Source: Aquimarina sp. U1-2
GTDB taxonomy: Bacteria > Bacteroidota > Bacteroidia > Flavobacteriales > Flavobacteriaceae
NCBI RefSeq assembly: GCF_017897595.1
Contig: NZ_JAGKIK010000001.1
Span: forward strand, 248,001 to 312,000
Length of the DNA stretch: 64,000 nt
Direction: 5' to 3'
Within the stretch, counting starts at the first letter, position 1. The number at the start of each line of letters is the position of its first letter. Shown here piece by piece: positions 1-9,487 of the stretch. A program made the position numbers and the translations under genes. The notes beneath the pieces were generated by a model. It was not told where the DNA came from. It did no database searches and saw only the letters and a list, made by a program, of their open reading frames with translations.

Positions 1-887
1 AATTTCATCGCATCGGTTTCTGGGCGTTCCTGATACGCTATAAATCCTTCTGAAGCGAGATATGTATCGATAACAGTTATGGGATGGCTTAGTAGCTTAT
101 TGAAACTTTTTTCGTAAGGTGCAAAGGCTACTCCGCCAGAAGTATACACCTGCAAATTGGGCCATATATCATGAATAGTAGCTACGTTATGATGATCGAT
201 TACTTTTTGAAGCATTAGCTCTATCCACGAGGGTATCCCGCTTAAAGCACCTATATCCCATTTTTTTGCATGTTCTGCAATACGCTGTACCCGCTCATCC
301 CAATTATCGATTTGAGCAATTTCTTTTCCCGGCTTATAATATCCTTCGAACCAAAAAGGAATATTGCTTGCGCTAATCCCGCTAATTTCGCCTTCGAGAT
401 GTCCATCCTTTTCGGTCAAATCTGTAGAACTCCCTAACATCATGATTTCTTTTTCAAAAAATTCTGAAGGTAGGTCAAAATTCGACAAAGCTTCAACTTG
501 CTTAACTCCTGCTTTTCGTATAGCTTCTATCATTTGCTCTGATACAGGAATACGTTTACTTTGTTTTCCTGTCGTACCAGAGCTTAGAGCAAAATAATCC
601 GGATTCCCTGGCCAGGTAACATTGGTTTCACCATTAACAACCTTATGCCACCACTGCTCATGCAACTGGTGATAATCAAAATAAGGTACTTCTTCCGCAA
701 AATTTTTCTGCATATGATCTGAACGAAGAATAAATTCGAATAAATAGTGCTTACCAAATTGAGTATCTGCTGCAGTTTTAAGTAATTCTTCTAATACTTT
801 TTGTTGCGATTCAACAGGGTTAGGTGCCGATGTGAATACTCCCTTTAACTCTATTGCTCCTTTTATTAATGATCCTATAATTGCCAT
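1..887 (-). CDS. GH3-family (auxin-responsive promoter-like) adenylating protein, C-terminus cut by window edge
   Basis: An open reading frame runs from the ATG at 887 off the left edge, giving the first 295 residues. The stretch SSGTTGKQSK (about residues 102-111) is the ATP/AMP-binding loop of the adenylate-forming superfamily, and YTSGGVAF further on matches the second conserved GH3 block. Family members are about 500 residues, so roughly 200 are missing. Plant GH3 proteins adenylate acyl acids and conjugate them to amino acids; the substrate of bacterial homologues is unknown. It begins 10 bp after the HD/PycTM gene on the same strand, so the two are probably cotranscribed. I see no signal peptide, which suggests a cytoplasmic enzyme. 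Confidence 0.85.
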   Translation of the reverse strand, partial: MAIIGSLIKGAIELKGVFTSAPNPVESQQKVLEELLKTAADTQFGKHYLFEFILRSDHMQKNFAEEVPYFDYHQLHEQWWHKVVNGETNVTWPGNPDYFALSSGTTGKQSKRIPVSEQMIEAIRKAGVKQVEALSNFDLPSEFFEKEIMMLGSSTDLTEKDGHLEGEISGISASNIPFWFEGYYKPGKEIAQIDNWDERVQRIAEHAKKWDIGALSGIPSWIELMLQKVIDHHNVATIHDIWPNLQVYTSGGVAFAPYEKSFNKLLSHPITVIDTYLASEGFIAYQERPETDAMK

Positions 888-897
888 GATGCATGTT

Positions 898-2121
898 TTA
901 TTTTGAAATAATGGGTTCTGCCACCTTTTCTGCTAATTCAACGTTGGCAAAGGCAAAGATGAATGCCACGACTGATAGTATAATACCTACGGTAAATACG
1001 ATGTATGTAATTTTTAATAGCTTATATTTTCTTTTCAGAACTACACCAAGAAGATAGAGATCTTTTGTGAGCATGGTATAGATATATTCTTTATCATCGA
1101 TCACTGCATCAATGGCTTCCTGGTACTTTTCGTAAGGCATTTTAAAAAAATTTCCAAAAAATAAAAGGTTCACTTTTCGTTTTTGAACCTGGTCTTTGGT
1201 AAATTCTCCTCCCGTAACATTGGGTTGTGTAGACATTATGGATAAAATTATTGCCGCTACACTAAACAATACCAGGATTAAACTTGGGATCATCAAGTGT
1301 CTGTTGGTGGGAGCATCTAGCTTCGGAATTAAATTGGCTAATGCTAGCGATATGATAATAGCATTAACAGAGAGTAAAATATTGGCCTTCGTATCGGCAA
1401 TATCACTTAACTTTATATGATTTCTAAGCGTTACCCTAAATAGCGTTTGTATTCCACGCTCGGGACTCTCATTTTTATATCGAGCCTTTAATTTGGCTTT
1501 AACCACCTCTTTTTTTTGCTTCTTTTTATTCTTTTTCTGCTTTTTGAGTAAGTTTAATAAATTCTTATTTTTTTCTGATTCCCAATGTTCAACAGCATAT
1601 CGCGTATAATATCGATGTTGTTCAGAAAATAATCTTACATTTTCTGTTCGCCATTCTTTCCCGGATTGCTCCTCTTTACCATGAAGAATTAATTCTTGAT
1701 GTAATAGTTCACTTACTTCTGTAAAATAATCCTTGGCAAGATGAGAACTATCGGCATCTTTTATGATTTCTTCGAGAATATCTTCGGGTTGTTTACCAAA
1801 TGTAGTTGCCAGTATACAGCGTTCTACTTTTTTAATATCTTCTTGCCCTACTCCCTGGTCTTTTAAAAATTGCTTTGCAAGTTGAGCGCTTTTGTTCTCG
1901 TGATCTTCAGACCCATCGATATAACCTGCATCATGAAACCAGGCAGCCAATTTTAAGATCTCTGCATCTTTGGTGTCGATATCAGATTTTTCAACAATTT
2001 CTTGTACGCTGTCTACCACGCGTTGCGTATGAAGAAAATTATGGTATAAATATGTTTTTGGTAATTTATCTTTGAAGAGTTTAAATATGTAATCTTCAGC
2101 TTTTTCCAGTACAGCTTTCAT
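898..2121 (-). CDS. HD phosphohydrolase domain fused to Pycsar-effector (PycTM, formerly DUF5706) transmembrane domain
   Basis: The 407-residue protein has two parts. Residues 1-180 form an HD domain: His31, the His63-Asp64 pair, Asp73-His74 and a later Asp in KDAD (about 122-124) fit the metal-binding set of HD phosphohydrolases. A very lysine-rich linker (about 192-216) follows. Residues 225-395 match the PycTM domain, with the conserved segment ADTKANILLSVNA before the first membrane helix, a second helix near 278-297 and a last one near 370-392. In Pycsar defence, PycTM proteins are membrane effectors triggered by cCMP or cUMP, but no cyclase is adjacent here. HD domains often cleave nucleotides, so the HD half could turn over a signal; this is inference. 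Confidence 0.85.
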   Translation of the reverse strand: MKAVLEKAEDYIFKLFKDKLPKTYLYHNFLHTQRVVDSVQEIVEKSDIDTKDAEILKLAAWFHDAGYIDGSEDHENKSAQLAKQFLKDQGVGQEDIKKVERCILATTFGKQPEDILEEIIKDADSSHLAKDYFTEVSELLHQELILHGKEEQSGKEWRTENVRLFSEQHRYYTRYAVEHWESEKNKNLLNLLKKQKKNKKKQKKEVVKAKLKARYKNESPERGIQTLFRVTLRNHIKLSDIADTKANILLSVNAIIISLALANLIPKLDAPTNRHLMIPSLILVLFSVAAIILSIMSTQPNVTGGEFTKDQVQKRKVNLLFFGNFFKMPYEKYQEAIDAVIDDKEYIYTMLTKDLYLLGVVLKRKYKLLKITYIVFTVGIILSVVAFIFAFANVELAEKVAEPIISK

Positions 2122-2176
2122 TGTCTATTGTTTAGTATTCATATCTGATGGTTAGTCATAACCAAGTATCTATAGA

Positions 2177-2818
2177 TTATTGGTTCTCTTGTTCTTTAAC
2201 CAGAAGTAGTATTTCATCGGGAGATAAATATAATCTTCTGATTCGGGCTTTATACCTCTCTGATAACGAACTGTGATTCAAAATGAATTTTTTTGTAGCC
2301 AATATATAATCTTTCATGGCATGTACTACGGCATAAGTATCTGCTACACGCTCTGCTTTTCGAATAAAATTTTGAGAGGTCGCATAACGTATCCCAAACC
2401 AGATTAGCTTCAAACTACTTTTTGTATGATAATCCATAACATGCCCCAATTCATGACCTAGCCATCCTATCATCACATTTTCGGGGATATCGGTTATTTT
2501 TAATTCTAAGTTATCTATTTTGAATGTTTCACTTATCAAAATAACGTATGCTCTGTTTTTTCGCGATTTTAAAAGTGTTGAAAACTTAGGTTGTGCTTTC
2601 ATAAAAGACTTGTTTAATGAAGTCTTTAATTTGAACTCTATGGCTACGTTATCAAGTTCAGGATAATGAGATAATGCAGTATGAGCAGCATTGCGAATAA
2701 TTTCTGGAATGATTTTATTTTTGATATAGGTATTTTCGGGTATCGCCATAGTATAATTTGAAATCCAAAACATAGAGCTAATGCTAAACATGGTTTTAAA
2801 AATGAATATATAATGCAT
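2177..2818 (-). CDS. exported HExxH metallopeptidase-like protein
   Basis: About 213 residues. GHELGH (His122, Glu123, His126) is a classic zinc-binding HExxH site, and a later ERVADTYAV segment resembles the third-ligand helix of M48-type peptidases (Glu plus Asp four residues on). The N-terminus is hydrophobic and looks like a signal peptide ending near NYTMA. I chose the ATG at 2818; a GTG at 2842 would add eight residues before the hydrophobic stretch. The protein is shorter than typical M48 enzymes and lacks multiple membrane helices, so it may be a minimal periplasmic peptidase. It stands alone between the HD/PycTM gene and a CotH-like gene. The substrate is unknown. Confidence 0.6.
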   Translation of the reverse strand: MHYIFIFKTMFSISSMFWISNYTMAIPENTYIKNKIIPEIIRNAAHTALSHYPELDNVAIEFKLKTSLNKSFMKAQPKFSTLLKSRKNRAYVILISETFKIDNLELKITDIPENVMIGWLGHELGHVMDYHTKSSLKLIWFGIRYATSQNFIRKAERVADTYAVVHAMKDYILATKKFILNHSSLSERYKARIRRLYLSPDEILLLVKEQENQ

Positions 2819-2938
2819 ATTACGATAGCCAATATAGATCACAACCTAATGAAATGTTAGTGCATATGATATAAAGGCTAACTCTTTTAATCGATACAGT
2901 TCATTGTGCTCGTAAAAAAGCACATGTTTTTTCAGGAA

Positions 2939-4390
2939 TTATTCAAAAGCTTGAAAGTAACCATCCAAAAACTGAACACGATCACTTATCCACGATACCA
3001 TATAAGTCTTATGATCCTCTATGGGTTTTTGCAAAGGCCATACGATCATTTCTCTTTCATAAACTTTGTTTTTTTCGAAATATGCGTAACTGGTTAACAG
3101 CTTATCCAGTAATGCTTGATTACTAAATTCATTTCTTCTTAGCGTGAACCAACGTTTTTTAAGACGCTGCCGATAATTATCAGGATTATCTTCTAAAAGA
3201 CGATCAAATAGCCCATTACTTAAAATATCATTGGTTGTAGCGATACGCTTACCATCTTGAATCGTTCCTAAAACTCCATCCAAATCCCAAGGCACGTTAA
3301 AATAGGGTGTGTTTTTGTCGAAGCGAGCTACATAAAAATTTTTGCCCAAATTATCGGTAGCTCTCACTAGATTGATAAAAAGAAAATAATCGATAGCATT
3401 ATCGAGATTAAATTTTTTTGACACTTTTTTTTTGAATGTGGATGGCTTCGCATTGAGTACAAATTTTGTGAAGCGATATATATTTTGCCAGTGGGATTTA
3501 TAATTTACGACTGGATATTCCATTTCGTATCCCGCCCAGTGCGGAAAAATATTCTTGTACTTTGGTGCTACGGTATAAGATGGAGCTCCGTTATGACTTC
3601 CTGCTTTAAATAGTTCACCATGAACCTTTCCTGAAGCAATTTTCTTAAGCTGTAGCAGTTTGCGATCTACTTGCTCTGTTAATGTATGAAGCCCAATATA
3701 TTGTGAATCCAAAAAAACTTCAGCAAATAATCCGTCGATACCACTTTTTGCTTCTTTTGCATTATTTATATAGTGAGGTTTATGAATAGACAACCAAAGT
3801 GTATTACAGAAATAAGAGCGCAATCGCAAGGGCTCATTGTACAATCCATCCAAAATCCAATCATCATCACTACGTAAATGACCAAACTGTACATCTATTG
3901 AAGTATCATCGGTATCATTTTCCCAAAACTCTAAATCATAGGATTTCTTGGGAAACTTTAATGAAATATTACCTCTAAACTCGATACCTGCTACTGCCTC
4001 TTTCATATCATTATGATGTGAGAATGTGAACCGAGAGGGAACTTTAGGATCATCTACTACAGGAAGCGTAGTCGTGATCTTTATTAAAGGTAATGCTGTA
4101 ATATATAGTTTATAAGTATCTTGCTCATGAATAAGCTCATAACTACGACTATAGGATAACGTATTTGCCGGAATAGCACATGTAAAGTCATTACGAAATT
4201 TGATTTGTACAGTACTTTTACTAGAACTAAGGCTATCTGCTATCTTATAATTCCAAACGATAATTTTATGCTTTTTATCTATACCAAAAGAAGCCTTGTC
4301 AGGCTGAATAGTAAACGTTTGTGAGCATATATAAAATGGGCATACAAAAATGAGTAAACCAAAAAAGTGCATAAAATACGTTACCCTCAT
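2939..4390 (-). CDS. CotH-like kinase family protein, exported
   Basis: The 483-residue protein starts with a clear signal peptide ending near YICSQ. The body has the CotH arrangement: FRGNISLKFPKKSYDLEFW early, a segment around DDDWILDGLYNEPLRLR, HGELFKAGSHNGAP in the middle, and the acidic PWDLDGVLG near residue 370, which corresponds to the metal-binding DxD of the atypical protein-kinase fold. In Bacillus, CotH phosphorylates spore-coat proteins; in Bacteroidota such proteins are exported and their targets are not known. No partner gene is obvious, as the next gene upstream is divergent and encodes a phosphatase. Any link between the kinase-like and phosphatase-like exported proteins is speculative. 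Confidence 0.8.
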   Translation of the reverse strand: MRVTYFMHFFGLLIFVCPFYICSQTFTIQPDKASFGIDKKHKIIVWNYKIADSLSSSKSTVQIKFRNDFTCAIPANTLSYSRSYELIHEQDTYKLYITALPLIKITTTLPVVDDPKVPSRFTFSHHNDMKEAVAGIEFRGNISLKFPKKSYDLEFWENDTDDTSIDVQFGHLRSDDDWILDGLYNEPLRLRSYFCNTLWLSIHKPHYINNAKEAKSGIDGLFAEVFLDSQYIGLHTLTEQVDRKLLQLKKIASGKVHGELFKAGSHNGAPSYTVAPKYKNIFPHWAGYEMEYPVVNYKSHWQNIYRFTKFVLNAKPSTFKKKVSKKFNLDNAIDYFLFINLVRATDNLGKNFYVARFDKNTPYFNVPWDLDGVLGTIQDGKRIATTNDILSNGLFDRLLEDNPDNYRQRLKKRWFTLRRNEFSNQALLDKLLTSYAYFEKNKVYEREMIVWPLQKPIEDHKTYMVSWISDRVQFLDGYFQAFE

Positions 4391-4546
4391 TTCATTTGCA
4401 TAAAAAGCGTGACCAGTAGCTTACAAATATTTGTATTAATTCTATAGAAAAATAACATTATTACGAGAAGTTTTATCTGTATCGATAAAATCCTTCTCGA
4501 ATTACAAACTTTTATTTACATTAAGGTTTGTAAATATTTGAAATCT

Positions 4547-6196
4547 ATGCCCTATGTACTAATCTTACTTGTATGGCTTGTAACCATTACACTTGTAAAT
4601 GCGCAACATCAAGTTGCTAACACTACCAAAAAGACAAAGCCTAAGCTTGTTGTAGGTATAGTAGTTGATCAAATGCGATATGATTATCTAACACGTTTTT
4701 ATTCAAAATTTGGAGAGGGTGGCTTTAAACGAATGATGAACAAAGGATTTTCTTTCCAAAATCATCATTTTGATTATATCCCCACTACAACAGCCCCCGG
4801 ACATGCTTCAATCTATACCGGAACCACTCCCAGAAATCATGGAATTATAGGGAATATATGGTATGACAAAACGAAAAAACGAAAAATATACTGTGTAACC
4901 GATGAAAACACTTCTCCGGTAGGTACAAGCAGCACAGACGGTAAAAAATCACCCATTCAATTAAAAGTTACAACGATAACAGACCAGAATCGCTTACACA
5001 CGCAAATGAAGGGAAAAACCATAAGTATTGCGCTTAAAGATAGAGGTGCCATTCTACCTGGAGGTCATACCGCAAATGCAGCATATTGGTTTCGGGGTAA
5101 GTACCAGGGAAATTGGATTTCATCGACATACTACATGCAAAAATTACCACAGTGGGTAATTGATTTTAATGCGTCTGATGCCGCAGATCGTTATTTTAAA
5201 GAATGGAATACCTTTTTTGATAGTAGCACTTATGTAGAGAGCGGGCCAGACAATACCCGTTTCGAAAGGGGATTTAAAGGAAAACAGGAACCCGTATTTC
5301 CTTATCCTCTTCAAGAATTGAAATCCTTCAATAAAGAATACGATATACTTTTGCATACACCGTTTGGCAATAGTTTAACGGTAGATTTTACCATAGAAGC
5401 GATAAAAGAAGAACAATTAGGTAAAGACAAGGATACCGATTTTTTAACCGTTAGTTTTTCAAGTACAGATTATATTGGCCATAATTTTGGCGTAAATTCT
5501 AAAGAAATTGAAGATACTTACATACGCCTGGATAAAGATGTAGAGCGTTTGTTAACCGCACTAGACATACAAGTAGGTAAAAAATCGTATGTAGTATTTT
5601 TAACGTCAGACCACGGAGCCACACATGTACCGAGTTTTTTAAGTTCAATTAAAATTCCTTCAGGATATTTTAAAGAAGCCTCTGTACATTTGGCGCTGCA
5701 AAGGCACCTTCAAACGCTATATCAGCATGACAGTATTATAGAACATATTTCAAACAAACAGATATTTTTAAATCATGATCTTATTCATAAAAATCAACTA
5801 AATACAGAAGAAATTCAGAATTCTATAGCACGCTATCTTACTAAAGTCACAATGATTTCAGAAACATATACTCGCAGCCAGATAGAACATGCTAATACGG
5901 TATCGACAATAAAATCAAAAATTAAAAAAGGATTTCATTCTAAACGAAGTGGAGATGTTTGTTATATTTTAAATCCTGCTGTGGTCGCCTACTCAAAAAC
6001 CGGTTCTATGCATGGAAGTGCTTACCAGTATGATACGCATGTCCCACTACTTTTTTTGGGTACTCGTATCAAAAAAGGAGCAACTACCAAAAAAACAACA
6101 GTTTCTGATATTGCCCCAACCCTCTCGGCACTATTAGGAATTGCATTACCCAATGCCGCAAATGGAAATATTTTAAGTGAAATAATCGATGATTAA
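4547..6196 (+). CDS. PafA-type alkaline phosphatase, periplasmic
   Basis: The 549-residue protein has a signal peptide ending at VNAQ. Family landmarks are the first metal-binding aspartate in VVGIVVDQMRYDY (Asp41) and TTTAPGHASIYTG, where the Thr just before APGH (Thr82) is the expected nucleophile of PafA-like enzymes; a Ser or Cys occurs there in other phosphatases and sulfatases. SSTDYIGHNFG and LTSDHGA supply further zinc ligands. PafA releases inorganic phosphate from phosphomonoesters and in Bacteroidota is commonly phosphate-irrepressible. An in-frame TTG at 4538 would extend it by three residues; the ATG is preferred because it places the signal peptide directly at the start. It is divergent from the CotH-like gene. 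Confidence 0.88.
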   Translation: MPYVLILLVWLVTITLVNAQHQVANTTKKTKPKLVVGIVVDQMRYDYLTRFYSKFGEGGFKRMMNKGFSFQNHHFDYIPTTTAPGHASIYTGTTPRNHGIIGNIWYDKTKKRKIYCVTDENTSPVGTSSTDGKKSPIQLKVTTITDQNRLHTQMKGKTISIALKDRGAILPGGHTANAAYWFRGKYQGNWISSTYYMQKLPQWVIDFNASDAADRYFKEWNTFFDSSTYVESGPDNTRFERGFKGKQEPVFPYPLQELKSFNKEYDILLHTPFGNSLTVDFTIEAIKEEQLGKDKDTDFLTVSFSSTDYIGHNFGVNSKEIEDTYIRLDKDVERLLTALDIQVGKKSYVVFLTSDHGATHVPSFLSSIKIPSGYFKEASVHLALQRHLQTLYQHDSIIEHISNKQIFLNHDLIHKNQLNTEEIQNSIARYLTKVTMISETYTRSQIEHANTVSTIKSKIKKGFHSKRSGDVCYILNPAVVAYSKTGSMHGSAYQYDTHVPLLFLGTRIKKGATTKKTTVSDIAPTLSALLGIALPNAANGNILSEIIDD

Positions 6197-6310
6197 TAAC
6201 AACATTTTTTAACAGGAAGATTAGTATGCCTGGTTTTCAGTATACAAATCAAGACATAAAGCGTATTTAAGAAAAACATCACCAAAAGAGCATCAAGAAA
6301 AACTAAAAAA

Positions 6311-7204
6311 ATGAAGTATACGACGGTTTCTATAAAGTCATTTTTACGAATGCTAGTAACTACCTATAAAAATTGGATAGCCAACGAGCCCTTTCAAATG
6401 AGTGCGGCGGTAAGTTACTATGCACTATTCTCTTTTCCTGCTTTACTTATAATTATTATTCAAACAGTAGGCATCTTTTATGAAAAGAAAGAAGTAAAGG
6501 GGAAAATTATTAACGAAATATCAGATGTATTAGGTTTTGATGCTGCAACCACCATCGAGGGTATGCTAAAAAATGTTATTGATCAAGAACAATCTATCTG
6601 GATCATCATGATTGGTATTATTACCTTATTGTATGGTGCCACAGGAATGTTTATCGCTTTACAAAAATCTTTAAATACAATTTGGGAGGTGAAACCAAAG
6701 CCCAAAAACGAACTTTTAAAAATGATTAAAGACCGAATTTTCTCGTTGGGCCTTATCCTTGTGATTGGATTTTTACTACTCACTTCTTTAGTTTTGACAG
6801 CACTCATCACTGCAACTACAGACTGGATAGGTACACATTTTCCTAATATAATCGTATATGTGATACAGATTATAAATTTTATCCTGTCCATAGTACTTTT
6901 TACTGTATTGTTTGCTTTAATATTTAAAGTATTGCCCGATGTAAAAATGAAATGGAAAGATGTTTGGCTAGGTGCTTTTGTAACCACTATTCTATTCAGC
7001 ATCGGAAAATTAGCTCTTGGAATTTATTTTGGGACCACAAACCCAGGGTCGACTTTTGGAGCGGCGGGATCGGTTATTTTAATTTTATTATGGGTATCGT
7101 ATTCGAGTTTGATTCTGTTTTTTGGAGCAGAATTTACAAAGGTGCTCGCTCATAAATTTGGTAGCGGAATCCAACCTGCTTCTTATGCTGAAAAAATTTC
7201 GTAG
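6311..7204 (+). CDS. YihY/BrkB family inner-membrane protein
   Basis: This 297-residue protein has about six hydrophobic segments, and the family hallmarks ANEPFQMSAAVSYYALFSFPALL near the start and GSVILILLWVSYSSLILFFGAEFT near the end. YihY/BrkB proteins were once annotated as ribonuclease BN; their biochemical role is unsettled, and some are reported to act in lipid or polysaccharide transport. The length is typical. It lies 114 bp after the phosphatase gene on the same strand, and the gap shows no clear terminator, so cotranscription is possible. Nothing in the neighbourhood points to a specific substrate. Confidence 0.88.
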   Translation: MKYTTVSIKSFLRMLVTTYKNWIANEPFQMSAAVSYYALFSFPALLIIIIQTVGIFYEKKEVKGKIINEISDVLGFDAATTIEGMLKNVIDQEQSIWIIMIGIITLLYGATGMFIALQKSLNTIWEVKPKPKNELLKMIKDRIFSLGLILVIGFLLLTSLVLTALITATTDWIGTHFPNIIVYVIQIINFILSIVLFTVLFALIFKVLPDVKMKWKDVWLGAFVTTILFSIGKLALGIYFGTTNPGSTFGAAGSVILILLWVSYSSLILFFGAEFTKVLAHKFGSGIQPASYAEKIS

Positions 7205-7276
7205 CCTAAAGTGGTGGTTTTTGGAGCATGTACTATTTTTAAACGCCAACAAAAGCAATGGTAAGTCCTAAAAATC

Positions 7277-7328
7277 TTAAACTTTTACTATTTTTGTTTA
7301 ATTTTTATTCAAAAAAAGTTAAACAAAA
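7277..7328 (+). promoter_or_regulatory. promoter with overlapping palindromic operator
   Basis: A perfect Bacteroidota -7 box TATTTTTG (7289-7296, consensus TAnnTTTG) overlaps the left arm of a perfect 10-bp inverted repeat: TTTTGTTTAA (7292-7301) and TTAAACAAAA (7319-7328), separated by 17 bp. A further TTAAAC half-site lies at 7277-7282. The next gene starts at 7335. A dyad over the promoter and expected transcription start suggests a dimeric repressor or activator. The shape recalls sites of MerR-type regulators such as CarH/LitR, but that assignment is inference. Confidence 0.55.
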
Positions 7329-7334
7329 TAAGGT

Positions 7335-8054
7335 ATGAGTTTTTTAACTGCGGCATGGCGTAATCTTGCCTTTGCAAATTATGAAGTTGATCCTAAATTA
7401 TTAGAAAAGTATGTGCCTTATGGTACAGAACTGGATCAATGGCAAGGCAAATATTATGTAAGTTTGATAGGGTTCTTGTTTGAAAATGTAAAGTTATTGG
7501 GGTTCAGTATACCTTTTCATAAAAATTTTGAAGAAGTTAATTTGCGATTCTATGTAAAACGCTATGAAAATGATACGATACGGCGAGGTGTCGTTTTTGT
7601 GAAAGAAATAGTCCCAAAACCTGCGTTATCTTGGGTAGCTAATTTAGTGTATAACGAAAAGTACGAAACATTACCTATGAGATATTCCTGGAAAAATGAT
7701 CATAACAGTAGGTTGTTTACATATCAGTGGAAAAAGAAAGGAAAATGGCAAAGTATATCAGTAAAAACCAAAAGTATTGCTAAACCACTGGAACAACACT
7801 CATTCTCAGAGTTTATTACAGAGCATTATTGGGGGTACTCAAAAATAAATAATGACAAAACGAATGAGTATCAGGTTACACACCCCCGGTGGAGTATGTT
7901 AGAGGTATTAGATTACACTATTAATGTAGATTTTGGATTGGTGTACGGTTCAGATTTTTTATTCTTAAACAACCGTCAACCTGATTCGATAATGCTTGCC
8001 GAAGGATCAGCGATTACTATTGAAAGCAAACGCATGTTACAAAAAACATCTTAA
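7335..8054 (+). CDS. DUF2071 / YqjF-family protein
   Basis: A 239-residue soluble protein. The opening SFLTAAWRNLAFANYEVDPKLLEKYVP and VSLIGFLFENVKLLG are typical of the DUF2071 (YqjF) family, which has an acetoacetate-decarboxylase-like fold; no enzymatic function is established for the family. The first gene after the palindromic promoter, it is followed 10 bp later by an FAD-dependent oxidoreductase, so the two very probably form an operon. In flavobacteria such pairs often sit with photolyase or carotenoid genes, a recollection I cannot verify here. That would suggest a light- or stress-responsive unit. Confidence 0.85.
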   Translation: MSFLTAAWRNLAFANYEVDPKLLEKYVPYGTELDQWQGKYYVSLIGFLFENVKLLGFSIPFHKNFEEVNLRFYVKRYENDTIRRGVVFVKEIVPKPALSWVANLVYNEKYETLPMRYSWKNDHNSRLFTYQWKKKGKWQSISVKTKSIAKPLEQHSFSEFITEHYWGYSKINNDKTNEYQVTHPRWSMLEVLDYTINVDFGLVYGSDFLFLNNRQPDSIMLAEGSAITIESKRMLQKTS

Positions 8055-8064
8055 TTAAGAAAAC

Positions 8065-9345
8065 ATGGATAAATCAGAATACAAAATACATGTCATAGGA
8101 GCAGGCATAAGTGGGCTTATTGCAGCCAATGTATTAGAAGCATCGGGATACCATCCTGTTATTTTAGAGTCCACCGAAAGTGTAGGAGGCCGAGTTAAAA
8201 CCGATTGTATTGATGATTATCAACTAGACCATGGCTTTCAGGTACTATTGACTGCATACCCGGCCGCCAAGAAATACCTGGATTATGAAAAACTTTCGCT
8301 TCAAAAATTCGTACCGGGGGCAGTAATTTTTGATAAAGGAAAGAAAAAAACAATAGGTGACCCCACTCGCGATATTTCTTTATTATTTTCTACAATCTCG
8401 GCGAACATAGGAAGTTTGTCTGATAAAATAAAAATTTTAAAACTTAACGCTATTTTAAAAAAGAAAAGTATCGAGCGTATATTTTCAGAAAAAGAAAAAA
8501 CTACTTTGGCATATCTTCGTGATTTTGGTTTTTCTGAAGAGATCATCCAACAATTTTTCACTCCCTTTTTCAGTGGTATTTTTCTAGAACCCAAACTTGA
8601 AACGTCAAGTAGAATGTTTGAGTTTATTTATAAGATGTTTGGAGAAGGGCATGCCGCTATACCCCAATCGGGAATCGCTGCTATTGCAGAGCAGCTTTTA
8701 TCGCGGTTAAATCAAACTTCAATCCAATACAACACTACCGTTCAAGAAGTCGAAGATGGTAAAATAGTCGTAAATCACGGACAAGAATTAAAAAGCCACT
8801 TCACTATCATAGCTACTGCACCAAGCTACGTGATTCCGAAATTGAAAAATCAAGCTGTGACATGGAAAAGTTGTGAAACCTTATATTTTGAAACCCATAC
8901 TCGAAATATTGATAAACCATTAATCGGGTTGATTGCAGATCCAGACTCATTGATTAACAATATTTGCTATCATACGAGTCTTAACACTGCTTGCAATCCA
9001 GAGAAAGAGTTATTGTCGGTAACCGTCGTAAAAGACCACAACCTTGAAGAATCAAATCTTATAACCGCTGTAGAGGCTGAACTTCTTGAATATTGTAATA
9101 TCAAAACGAACCGTTTTATCAAGTTGTACACTATCGAAAAAGCGTTACCTGATATAAAGAATGTACTATACGATATGGCACCCACCGAAACACGCTTAAC
9201 AACTTCTATTTTTGTAGCAGGTGATCAATTACTTAATGGTTCACTAAACGCTGCGATGATCGCAGGAGAAAGAGCAGCTTTGGGAGTTATTGGTACTTTA
9301 GAAGATGGATTGATCGTTGAGGAGTTCACATCAGAATTTACGTAA
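8065..9345 (+). CDS. NAD(P)/FAD-dependent oxidoreductase (amine-oxidase/phytoene-desaturase-like)
   Basis: The 426-residue protein opens with a Rossmann dinucleotide-binding motif, VIGAGISGLIAANVLE, followed by an acidic residue at the end of strand two (VILEST) and the GGR of the amine-oxidase/desaturase superfamily (ESVGGRVKT). The C-terminal VAGDQLLNGSLNAAMIAGERAA is the usual second FAD-contact block. Substrate cannot be read from sequence; relatives act on amines, protoporphyrinogen or carotenoids. No signal peptide is present. It is translationally close to the DUF2071 gene, so both are likely controlled by the palindrome at 7277-7328. Confidence 0.87.
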   Translation: MDKSEYKIHVIGAGISGLIAANVLEASGYHPVILESTESVGGRVKTDCIDDYQLDHGFQVLLTAYPAAKKYLDYEKLSLQKFVPGAVIFDKGKKKTIGDPTRDISLLFSTISANIGSLSDKIKILKLNAILKKKSIERIFSEKEKTTLAYLRDFGFSEEIIQQFFTPFFSGIFLEPKLETSSRMFEFIYKMFGEGHAAIPQSGIAAIAEQLLSRLNQTSIQYNTTVQEVEDGKIVVNHGQELKSHFTIIATAPSYVIPKLKNQAVTWKSCETLYFETHTRNIDKPLIGLIADPDSLINNICYHTSLNTACNPEKELLSVTVVKDHNLEESNLITAVEAELLEYCNIKTNRFIKLYTIEKALPDIKNVLYDMAPTETRLTTSIFVAGDQLLNGSLNAAMIAGERAALGVIGTLEDGLIVEEFTSEFT

Positions 9346-9487
9346 TATAACCTAAGTTCGATTATTATTTTGCTGAATAGTATTCGTTTATTTTCGCCGT
9401 TTGATCGAGCAGAATCAAAAGGTCATTACAAAAAATCACTCGTATTGATGCTTTTTCGTACTATTCATTTCACAATGCAGAACGAGC

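Noticed and set aside
898-2121. A complete Pycsar defence system
   Set aside because: Only the PycTM domain is present; no pyrimidine cyclase gene occurs in the window, so I call only the domain.
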